Below are positions 1 through 6,384 of a stretch of 8,773 nt of DNA, piece by piece. The position numbers were made by a program, and so were the translations under genes. Positions within the stretch are counted from its first letter, which is position 1. Every line of letters starts with the position of its first letter. Origin of the DNA: Limisphaerales bacterium (GTDB lineage Bacteria > Verrucomicrobiota > Verrucomicrobiia > Limisphaerales > UBA8199); the NCBI GenBank assembly GCA_025356925.1, contig JANXQE010000334.1, positions 1 to 8,773 of the forward strand. The letters run 5' to 3'. The notes beneath the pieces are model-generated. The model was not told where the DNA came from. It did not search any database and worked only from the letters and a program-made list of their open reading frames with translations.

Positions 1-1
1 G

Positions 2-874
2 GACACCGCCCGGGCTTTCAAAGCGGTGGGTGAGCGGGCGATCAAGAAGGTTCCTGCTTTGCGGGGAAAAACCGTCGTTAATTTGTTTGTCGAGCCGTCA
101 ACCCGGACGCGGATTAGCTTCGAGTTGTCCGAGCAGCGGCTTTCGGCGGACATCATTAATTTTACGGCCGAGGCGTCTTCGCTTAAGAAGGGCGAAACGC
201 TCAAGGATACCGCGCGCAATCTTGAGGCGCTCAATACCGACTTCATCGTCATCCGGCACAGTGCGTCCGGGGCGCCGCATTTTCTGGCGCGTGTCATCAA
301 CTCCAGCGTGATCAACGCCGGGGATGGAGCCCACGAGCACCCGACGCAAGCTCTGCTCGATATGTTCACGATTCGCGAACGCAAGGGGAAAATCGAAGGC
401 CTGAACGTCACCATCCTGGGGGATATCCTTTACAGTCGCGTGGCACGGTCGGATATTTGGGCGCTAACCAAACTAGGCGCCAAGGTGACACTGTGCGGGC
501 CCTCGACGCTGGTGCCCCGGGATTTCGAGCGGATGGGCTGCCGGGTCACTTATGATGTCGAGGAGGCGATTCGCGGCGCTGACATCATCAACCTCCTGAG
601 GATCCAGCACGAGCGCCAGCGAAAAACGATGTTCCCCAGCCTGGGCGAGTACTCGAGTTTGTTTGGCCTCAACCAGGCTCGATTGGCTCGGACAAAACCC
701 GACGTGCTGATTATGCACCCCGGACCGATCAATCGCGGAGTGGAAATCGATAGTCAAATCGCCGACTGCGGCCGCTCGGTCATCCTCGAACAGGTGACCA
801 ACGGCCTGGCGGTCCGCATGGCGGTCTTGTTCCTTGTCAACGGGGGCAAGGGCCCACAGGGAGTCGCAGGCTGA
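2..874 (+). CDS. pyrB: Aspartate carbamoyltransferase catalytic subunit (5' partial)
   Basis: Cytoplasmic enzyme of pyrimidine synthesis that joins carbamoyl phosphate and L-aspartate to N-carbamoyl-L-aspartate. The reading frame is open to the left edge and encodes 290 residues. E. coli PyrB has 311, so about 20 N-terminal residues lie outside; the GTG at 26 is internal, not the true start, because the frame before it already reads family-like sequence (DTARAFKAVGERAIKKVPAL). Visible family motifs are the carbamoyl-phosphate loop EPSTRTRISFE (residues 31-41 of the fragment), the mobile loop SSLKKGETLKDT, HPTQALLD, the RIQHERQ block and HPGPINRGVEI. The usual GDIxHSRVARSN block reads GDILYSRVARSD, a mild variation. 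It ends in TGA. No pyrC follows on this strand; the next gene is convergent. Identity is near certain. Confidence 0.96.
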   Translation, partial: DTARAFKAVGERAIKKVPALRGKTVVNLFVEPSTRTRISFELSEQRLSADIINFTAEASSLKKGETLKDTARNLEALNTDFIVIRHSASGAPHFLARVINSSVINAGDGAHEHPTQALLDMFTIRERKGKIEGLNVTILGDILYSRVARSDIWALTKLGAKVTLCGPSTLVPRDFERMGCRVTYDVEEAIRGADIINLLRIQHERQRKTMFPSLGEYSSLFGLNQARLARTKPDVLIMHPGPINRGVEIDSQIADCGRSVILEQVTNGLAVRMAVLFLVNGGKGPQGVAG

Positions 875-1025
875 CGACCGGCTTGGATTGAAAGTTAGTA
901 ATCAAAAAAACCATCATTGGTCCCGAGAGCGGTAATACACCCCCCCTGTCCAAGCTTCACGCTCGCGGTACTGCCGCCCGATCAATAACCAAAGAGCAAT
1001 ACCCGACGCTCGATTTTCAATGACC
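875..1025. other. Convergent intergenic gap, no clear terminator
   Basis: These 151 bases separate the stop codons of pyrB (+) and the LysE-family gene (-). A bidirectional terminator would be expected here. I see only a run of seven A after pyrB, a run of seven C, and a weak GCGG/CCGC stem in the GCGGTACTGCCGC stretch, with no GC-rich hairpin followed by a T run on either strand. No coding frame of interest. Confidence 0.4.
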
Positions 1026-1724
1026 CTAATGGGTACCGAGGCTTGCTTTGTGCATCTGCCAAATGATGGTGCCGGCATGGATCAGCGCCAAAGCGACCAA
1101 CAACACGCCGGAAAAATGCTCCAATTTGATCAACGTTCGTTCGCTGAATTTGCCCTGGCCAAGAGAACTGAGCCAACTGAGGGCGATGAACCATAGGCCG
1201 GTCCCGAGGGCTACGCCCGCGACGCACGCCAACTTGCCCGGCCAATCAGGCGAAACCCATTCGCGCGAGATAAAGTTCGCGGCCAGAATAATCCAGAAGA
1301 CCAGGACCCCAACATTTCCCATCACGCGCAACATCCCGGTAATAAAAGCGGAATGACCTTCGAGCACCTGTTCGAACCTCGCTTCGATGTGGTCGGCGGT
1401 CGCACCGAACCGGATGTGCGATGGCCCTGCCTTGGCGAGCAGGAATTTGACCCCGAGAAATAGCAGGAACACGAAACTAAAAAGTTCCATGACAGCTTTG
1501 ATATAGCCGCGGGTGAAGAACGAGGCAAAACCTGTGAAGGCGATGAAGCAATAAATCACCTCCATCGTGGTCGCACCCAGTCCGATAAAGACGGCCCATT
1601 TAAATCCGCGGCGCGTCCCTTCGTTCAGGATCGTCAAGTTAATCGGCCCCACTGGAATCGAAAGCAGCAGCCCGCTGACAAAGCCGGTTATGCCCGCCAG
1701 CAGAATCGGGGCGAGGTGGAGCAT
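1026..1724 (-). CDS. LysE/RhtB-family amino-acid exporter-like membrane protein
   Basis: A 232-residue integral membrane protein with about six hydrophobic segments (roughly residues 5-28, 44-70, 78-98, 128-150, 164-188, 202-222). The N-terminal SIPVGPINL followed by a glycine-rich second helix (GFKWAVFIGLGATTMEV) is the LysE/RhtB pattern, whose characterised members export amino acids such as lysine, homoserine or threonine. Length is close to the family's usual 200-230. The ATG at 1724 lies 9 bases after the pssA stop on the same strand, so it is very likely the last gene of a psd-pssA-lysE transcript. No Shine-Dalgarno sequence precedes it, so translational coupling to pssA is plausible (inference). 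The substrate cannot be predicted. Stop codon TAG. Confidence 0.85.
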   Translation of the reverse strand: MLHLAPILLAGITGFVSGLLLSIPVGPINLTILNEGTRRGFKWAVFIGLGATTMEVIYCFIAFTGFASFFTRGYIKAVMELFSFVFLLFLGVKFLLAKAGPSHIRFGATADHIEARFEQVLEGHSAFITGMLRVMGNVGVLVFWIILAANFISREWVSPDWPGKLACVAGVALGTGLWFIALSWLSSLGQGKFSERTLIKLEHFSGVLLVALALIHAGTIIWQMHKASLGTH

Positions 1725-1733
1725 GGGACACCG

Positions 1734-2591
1734 CTACGGAGCTTCTTCAGCAGCCTCGTCATCATCCTCCTCCTCGATCTCGCGGCGCATCCGGCGGGAG
1801 ATGCGCGGGCGGATGAACCCGTAGAGGAGATAGAGAGTGAAGAAAGCCGGGACAACGTAAAACAGAACATAATCCCACAAGACCAACAACGAACCCACGA
1901 ACAGCGCGCCGATGATGGCCTTGGCGAACGTGCTGGTCGAGCGCAAGCCCAGGGACTTAAAGCTGGGGTATTTGACGGTGCTGACCATCATGGCGGAAAG
2001 GAAAATTAACACCACAGCGATCACGTACTTCCAGCCACCGAGGCTCTTATCCTTTTCATTCAATTGGATGATCAGCAACGTGAGCGAAGAAACCAGCCCC
2101 GCAGCCGAGGGAATCGGGAAGCCGAGGAAATCTTTGCTGCCGCCGCCGCCAGGCAAGTTGGCCAGGCAATTAAACCGAGCCAGGCGAAAAGCACCACAGA
2201 TCAGGTAAATCGAAGCAACGAACCAACCCCACTCCGGGTGACCCACGAAAACGTCTCGCAGCACAATCCGGTGCACGAGAAAAGCCGGAGCGGCGCCGAA
2301 GGAGATCAGGTCCGCCAGCGAGTCAAACTCACGGCCGAACGGGCTTTCCACTCCCCCCATGCGGGCGACGCGGCCGTCGAACAGATCGAAGATGCACGCC
2401 AGGAGGATGAAGCCGAGCGCAATTTTTATCTGCTGAAAATTACCGCTCGAGATGTCGGCCTCGACAATCTTGGTCAGCGCAACGAAACCACAAAAAAGGT
2501 TGCCGGCCGTCAGCAAGTTTGGCAGGAAATAGATTTTCAGTTTCGCGTCAGAGGACTCGGGCGCCGGCGGCTGGAAGGCAGGCTTTTCCAT
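1734..2591 (-). CDS. pssA: CDP-diacylglycerol--serine O-phosphatidyltransferase
   Basis: Membrane enzyme that makes phosphatidylserine from CDP-diacylglycerol and serine, the step before phosphatidylserine decarboxylase. The 285-residue protein carries the complete CDP-alcohol phosphotransferase signature D69-x2-D72-G73-x2-A76-R77-x8-G86-x3-D90-x3-D94, all metal and substrate residues present. About eight hydrophobic segments follow the multi-helix plan of the Bacillus-type PssA. The SIYLICGAFRLARFN block and the F-x-G-x-P-I-P-x-A-A-G block (FLGFPIPSAAG) mark serine transferases rather than PgsA, which supports pssA. The C-terminus is a basic stretch (RPRISRRMRR) followed by an acidic tail (EIEEEDDDEAAEEAP), probably cytoplasmic. 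The ATG at 2591 has AGGGGAG about 16 bases upstream, too far for a normal ribosome site. It lies between psd and the LysE-family gene on the same strand. Confidence 0.94.
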   Translation of the reverse strand: MEKPAFQPPAPESSDAKLKIYFLPNLLTAGNLFCGFVALTKIVEADISSGNFQQIKIALGFILLACIFDLFDGRVARMGGVESPFGREFDSLADLISFGAAPAFLVHRIVLRDVFVGHPEWGWFVASIYLICGAFRLARFNCLANLPGGGGSKDFLGFPIPSAAGLVSSLTLLIIQLNEKDKSLGGWKYVIAVVLIFLSAMMVSTVKYPSFKSLGLRSTSTFAKAIIGALFVGSLLVLWDYVLFYVVPAFFTLYLLYGFIRPRISRRMRREIEEEDDDEAAEEAP

Positions 2592-2652
2592 ACACGTTAC
2601 GAGCCGGCTCCCCTGGTCCGCTCAAGCGGGTTGCCGCACGGGAACCGCGGGG

Positions 2653-2671
2653 GATCAACCGGTTTTTGATC
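2653..2671. repeat. Perfect 6-bp inverted repeat between psd and pssA
   Basis: GATCAA and TTGATC flank seven bases (CCGGTTT); the centre also contains the self-complementary AACCGGTT. It lies in the 125-base gap between psd and pssA, about 45 bases after the psd stop. No T run follows on the minus strand, so it does not look like an intrinsic terminator. It could be an mRNA hairpin, a processing site or chance. Confidence 0.35.
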
Positions 2672-2716
2672 GAGCCAGAAGATGGGAGGTCGGCTCATTT
2701 TCAACAGCAAATCGGC

Positions 2717-3406
2717 TTAGCCAAGCATGGCCAGGATGGTTTCGCCCCCGACCACGCGATCGCCCAACTTGACCCTGACCCGGGCCGAGAGTGGCAGGTA
2801 TATGTCCGCGCGCGAGCCAAACTGAATCAGGCTAATGCGTTCCCCGCGGATGACCTCTTCGCCTTGCTGGACGAACGGCACGATGCGCCGGGCGATCACG
2901 CCCGCGATCAGTCGAACCCCGACCGTTTGGCCAGGTGGGTCCGTGGTTTCGAATCCTAACAAGACATTCTCGTTGTGAATCGCCGATTCGGTCTTGAGGG
3001 CATTGAGAAACTGGCCGAGGCTGTACTTAAAGAAAGTGATTTTGCCGCTGACGGGAGCGTTCTGCACGTGCACGTCGAAAACCGAGAGAAACACCGAAAT
3101 GCGTTGACACTCTCCGCTCAGAACCAGGGGTTCGTTGACCGAGTCAATGACATCGACTTTCCCGTGCGCCGGGGACAGGACGAGGTTAGCGCCCGCGGGC
3201 ACGTGCGGAGTCGGATCGCGGAAGAAATAAAGCGTAAAAACCGCGAACAGAAACCAAAGAATTACCATGGCTGGCACAGCGATCGCCCAAAGGGCAGCAC
3301 CGATTAGCAGGGCGAAAGCCATGAGCGCCCAAATCACAAAACCCGCAATGAACGTGAGTGTGATTAATTTAAAGGCCGCCTTCCTGGCCTTTCCGGAATA
3401 CTTCAT
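2717..3406 (-). CDS. psd: Phosphatidylserine decarboxylase, short membrane form with altered motif
   Basis: Converts phosphatidylserine to phosphatidylethanolamine; the product of pssA, next gene downstream, is its substrate. From the ATG at 3406 it has 229 residues, as in the short (Psd-A type) enzymes. An in-frame GTG at 3433 would add nine residues; I prefer the ATG because GGGAAG lies just before it, though the spacing is short. Residues about 12-61 are very hydrophobic (two membrane segments), followed by YFFRDP. The self-cleavage site is FGSRADIYLP, where Ser198 would become the pyruvoyl group. HNENVLLGFE and the IAGVIARRIVP block also fit the family. Oddities: the normally conserved P-A-D-G reads SPAHGKV (His81), and the usual DVHVNRAP reads DVHVQNAP. 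The Asp corresponds to E. coli Asp90 of the catalytic triad. Function is likely kept in a divergent clade, but activity is not certain. Confidence 0.9.
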   Translation of the reverse strand: MKYSGKARKAAFKLITLTFIAGFVIWALMAFALLIGAALWAIAVPAMVILWFLFAVFTLYFFRDPTPHVPAGANLVLSPAHGKVDVIDSVNEPLVLSGECQRISVFLSVFDVHVQNAPVSGKITFFKYSLGQFLNALKTESAIHNENVLLGFETTDPPGQTVGVRLIAGVIARRIVPFVQQGEEVIRGERISLIQFGSRADIYLPLSARVRVKLGDRVVGGETILAMLG

Positions 3407-3433
3407 GCGCTTCCCAAGGTAAGGGTTAACCAC

Positions 3434-3645
3434 CAGCGGTCAAAGGCAAAACTGCCGGTTGTTTCTGCTCCTAATCCTAATCCTAATCTCAATCGTAATC
3501 CTGATCTCCGTTCTTCTCCCTTCGTTAACCTTGCGATTTCAATGCCGAGGCAGCGAACGGTCAAAAAAGAAATCTTGAGTTCGCATCCTTCGGGGCGCAT
3601 AACGACCTCATTGTGCCATTCAAACCCCCGATACCAGTCTGATTT
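3434..3645. other. Divergent intergenic region between psd and the GH116 gene
   Basis: About 210 bases (240 if psd starts at 3406) that must hold the promoters of both the psd-pssA-lysE block and the GH116 gene. The most visible structure is the hexamer array at 3470-3505. I could not pick out convincing -35/-10 pairs on either strand, nor a Shine-Dalgarno site before the GH116 start. A minus-strand frame across this region reads an alternating Arg/Leu then Gly/Leu stretch only because it crosses the hexamers. Confidence 0.5.
3470..3505. repeat. Tandem hexamer array, six units of CCTAAT type
   Basis: Six consecutive 6-base units: CCTAAT, CCTAAT, CCTAAT, CTCAAT, CGTAAT, CCTGAT. The first three are identical and the last three each differ by one or two bases; on the other strand the unit is ATTAGG. 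It sits in the divergent intergenic region about 65 bases upstream of the psd start and 140 upstream of the GH116 start. Because the unit is six bases it keeps a reading frame, but no gene crosses it. It looks like a slipped-strand or dispersed intergenic repeat; a role in regulation or DNA bending is only a guess. Confidence 0.85.
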
Positions 3646-6231
3646 ATGACCACCGACCGATCCAATGATGCCGCAATGCCTCGCCGCAGGTTTCTGAAAT
3701 TGTCCGCCGCGACGGTCGGCGGTCTTGGGGCTGCGCCGTCGTCTGACCTTGACAGCGCCGGGGGCGCGGAGCTGTCCGGCCGCCAGTCTCGGGGTGGCTC
3801 GACACCTGGCGGCGAACACCCGTTCAACTCGGCATACACTGGAGCTTATCTAAACCAGGTGGCTTTTCCGTTGGGGGGTATCGGCGCAGGGATGGTTTGT
3901 CTCGAGGGCACCGGCGCGCTTTCGCACGTCTCGCTGCGTAACCGGCCAGAGGTTTATCATGAGCCCTGCGTTTTCGCCGCGCTCTCGCTGAAGAGCCAGC
4001 CGAACGTCGCCCGCGTGCTGGAGGGACCCGTGCCGGCTCGCAAAATTTTTGGGCCGCCTGGGACCGGCAACGGAGCGGGCGGCGCGACTTATGGATTGCC
4101 ACGATTTGCTCACGCGAGTTTCCAAACCCGTTTCCCGTTCGGGGTGATTGCACTCAGCGATCCACAGATGCCGCTTGCGGTTCAACTCACCGGCTGGAGT
4201 CCCTTTGAGCCCGGGGATGCTGATAACGCCAGCCTGCCGGTCGCCGCCTTAGAGTACCGCTTCACCAACGCTACCCAGACGGCGGTTGAAGGCGTCTTCT
4301 CGTTCAATGCAAAGAATTTCATGGCCAGCGGTGATGACCCGCACGGGGTCAGGCCAATCGAGCATGGCTTCATTCTGTGGCGGGGCGGACCGAAGGATAA
4401 GCCGTGGGAGGAAGGCGCCTTCTCGGCGACCGTTTCAGACGCCGAGACGAAGGTGAATTGCGCCTGGTTCCGAGGCGGCTGGTGGGACCCGCTCACCATG
4501 GCCTGGAAAGATGTGGCTGAAGGTGCCAGTTACGAACGTGGTCCGATCATGGAGGGCGACCCCAGCCCGGGCGCTAGCTTGTTTGTTCCCTTCAAACTGG
4601 GCCCCGGCGCTTCGAAAACCATCGCGGTGCGTTTAGCCTGGTTCGTCGGCCGAACCAACCTGCGCATCGGCAAAGACGCCGCGGGAACCGCGCCGGAGCC
4701 GGCGGGGAATTTCCGTCCGTGGTATGCCGGCCGATTCAGCGACATTAACAGTGTCAGTTTTTACTGGCGCGATCATTATGACGAGCTGCGCCAGAAGAGC
4801 AGCCGATTTAGCGATTGTTTCTATGATTCGTCATTGCCCCCGGAAGTCATTGAAGCGGTCGCCGCGAACCTCACAATCCTGAAGTCACCGACGGTGCTGC
4901 GCCAGGCTGACGGCAAATTATGGTCCTGGGAAGGTTGCGGCGATGATTCGGGTTGCTGCCACGGTTCGTGCACGCATGTCTGGAACTACGCGCAAGCGAT
5001 CGCGCACCTCTTCCCGAATCTGGAGCGGACACTGCGGGAAACGGAGTTTGGCCCGTCGCAGAACGAGGCTGGGCATCAGCAATTCCGCAGCTCCCTGCCG
5101 ATCCGGCCCGTGGAACACGATTTCCACGCCGCGGCGGACGGCCAGTTGGGTGGGATCATGAAGACCTTCCGCGAATGGCGAGTCAGTGGCGACAGCGAGT
5201 GGCTGCGCCGTTTGTGGCCAAAGGTGAAGGCAAGCCTGGATTATTGCATTCAAACGTGGGACCCCGGTCACAAAGGCTGGGTTGAAGAGCCCCACCATAA
5301 TACCTATGACATCGAGTTCTGGGGACCGGATGGAATGTGCACAAGCTTTTACCTGGGAGGCTTGCGCGCCGGTCATTTGATGGGCCACGCGCTGGGTGAC
5401 GACGTGCCGCTTTATGGAGAGCTGCTGGCCAAAGGAATCGCTAAAGCCGAGGCGGAGTTATTCAACGGGGAGTACTTTTTCCAGCGGATCGAGTGGAAAA
5501 ATCTCCGGGCCCAGAACCCGCTCGAAAACAAAAGCATGGTCGGGAGCTATTCGCCCGAGGCCATCGCCATTTTTGAAAAGGAAGGACCGAAATACCAGTA
5601 TGGAAACGGCTGCCTGGCCGATGGCGTTTTGGGCTCCTGGCTGGCTCTGGTTTGCGGTGTGGGACAGGTGCTTGATCCTGAAAAAGTGGGCCGCCACTTG
5701 AAGGCACTTCACAAGTATAATCTGAAAACTGATCTGTCGGATTTTGCCAACCCGCAACGGCCCACTTACGCTTGCGGCGCCGAAGGCGGTTTGCTGCTTT
5801 GCACATGGCCCAAAGGTGGCGAACTGTCCTTGCCGTTCGTTTATTCAAACGAGGTATGGACGGGCATAGAATACCAGGCTGCCTCCCACATGATGCGCCT
5901 CGGGCTGGTCAAGGAAGGGCTGGATATCGTGCAGACCTGCCGGCAACGGTACGATGGGCGGGTTCGGAATCCATTTAACGAGTATGAATGCGGCCATTGG
6001 TACGCTCGAGCGATGTCCTCCTACGCGTTGCTGTACGGCCTGAGCGGGGCACGGTACGACGCGGTGGAAAGGATTCTTTATTTGGAACCTTCAATTCCAG
6101 GCGATTTCCGTTCGTTTTTTTCGACGGCGACCGGGTACGGGACGGTCGGGGTTAAGGATGGTAAGCCATTTTATGAAAGCAAGGGCGGGACGCTGGAGTT
6201 GCCGGAGCTCAAGTATACACCGGCGGCATAG
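3646..6231 (+). CDS. Tat-exported GH116-family beta-glycosidase (GBA2/DUF608 type)
   Basis: An 861-residue enzyme of the glycoside hydrolase 116 type, the family of GBA2 (non-lysosomal glucosylceramidase) and of microbial beta-glucosidases and beta-xylosidases. PRRRFLKLSAATVGG (residues 12-26) is a textbook twin-arginine signal, so it should be exported folded. An N-terminal beta-sandwich domain begins at LNQVAFPLGGIGAGMV (about 70-85) and a C-terminal alpha/alpha barrel spans roughly 390-850. Typical blocks are WSWEGCGDDSGCC followed by CTHVWNYAQAIAHLFP (426-457), HNTYDIEFWGPDG (551-563) and NEYECGHWYARAMSSYALL near the end. Glu429 (nucleophile) and Asp555 (acid/base) are candidates by family comparison. 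Length fits the family. The start could be ATG 3646 or ATG 3676 (Met11); neither has a clear ribosome site. A GH172-type gene follows 153 bases later on the same strand. The actual glycoside is unknown. Confidence 0.9.
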   Translation: MTTDRSNDAAMPRRRFLKLSAATVGGLGAAPSSDLDSAGGAELSGRQSRGGSTPGGEHPFNSAYTGAYLNQVAFPLGGIGAGMVCLEGTGALSHVSLRNRPEVYHEPCVFAALSLKSQPNVARVLEGPVPARKIFGPPGTGNGAGGATYGLPRFAHASFQTRFPFGVIALSDPQMPLAVQLTGWSPFEPGDADNASLPVAALEYRFTNATQTAVEGVFSFNAKNFMASGDDPHGVRPIEHGFILWRGGPKDKPWEEGAFSATVSDAETKVNCAWFRGGWWDPLTMAWKDVAEGASYERGPIMEGDPSPGASLFVPFKLGPGASKTIAVRLAWFVGRTNLRIGKDAAGTAPEPAGNFRPWYAGRFSDINSVSFYWRDHYDELRQKSSRFSDCFYDSSLPPEVIEAVAANLTILKSPTVLRQADGKLWSWEGCGDDSGCCHGSCTHVWNYAQAIAHLFPNLERTLRETEFGPSQNEAGHQQFRSSLPIRPVEHDFHAAADGQLGGIMKTFREWRVSGDSEWLRRLWPKVKASLDYCIQTWDPGHKGWVEEPHHNTYDIEFWGPDGMCTSFYLGGLRAGHLMGHALGDDVPLYGELLAKGIAKAEAELFNGEYFFQRIEWKNLRAQNPLENKSMVGSYSPEAIAIFEKEGPKYQYGNGCLADGVLGSWLALVCGVGQVLDPEKVGRHLKALHKYNLKTDLSDFANPQRPTYACGAEGGLLLCTWPKGGELSLPFVYSNEVWTGIEYQAASHMMRLGLVKEGLDIVQTCRQRYDGRVRNPFNEYECGHWYARAMSSYALLYGLSGARYDAVERILYLEPSIPGDFRSFFSTATGYGTVGVKDGKPFYESKGGTLELPELKYTPAA

Positions 6232-6233
6232 CC

Positions 6234-6285
6234 GAATTCCGCTCCACGCCGAAGGCCCGAAACCCGAAGGCCGAATGCGGAATTC
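6234..6285. repeat. Palindromic intergenic repeat, probably a dispersed element
   Basis: The 9-base arms GAATTCCGC (6234-6242) and GCGGAATTC (6277-6285) are perfect inverted repeats, each containing the palindrome GAATTC. Between them are short direct repeats (CCGAAGGC, CCCGAA, CCCGAAGG). On the minus strand the stretch reads EFRIRPSGFGPSAW, which resembles the FGFRISDFGF-like products of intergenic repeats I associate with Verrucomicrobia and Planctomycetes drafts. It starts three bases after the GH116 stop. It may act as a 3'-end hairpin, or be a REP-like element; neither is shown. Confidence 0.55.
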
Positions 6286-6300
6286 CGACGCATGCAGTTT

Positions 6301-6357
6301 GGTCCCCAAGGCGCTGACGATTATGGTCTCCGATTCCTTGCTTTTGGTCTTGGGGCC
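6301..6357. repeat. Long-loop inverted repeat before the GH172 gene
   Basis: CCCCAAG (6304-6310) is complementary to CTTGGGG (6349-6355), and the flanking GG (6301-6302) can pair with CC (6356-6357) around one bulged T. The loop is 38 bases. It ends 27 bases before the GH172 start, so it could fold in that gene's leader, but the long loop makes it weak and it may be chance. Confidence 0.25.
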
Positions 6358-6384
6358 TTCAAGCTTCTTCCTGACGCGTGATTT

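Noticed and set aside
875..1025. Intrinsic bidirectional terminator between the convergent genes
   Set aside because: The best stem is four GC pairs and no T run follows it; I could not support a terminator call.
2064..2669. A 201-codon plus-strand frame over pssA
   Set aside because: Antisense to pssA, rich in Arg/Gln/Glu as expected from the complement of membrane-protein codons, and without a known motif.
3403..3819. A 138-codon minus-strand frame upstream of psd
   Set aside because: Its Arg/Leu/Gly repeat is only the hexamer array read as codons, and it overlaps the start of both flanking genes.
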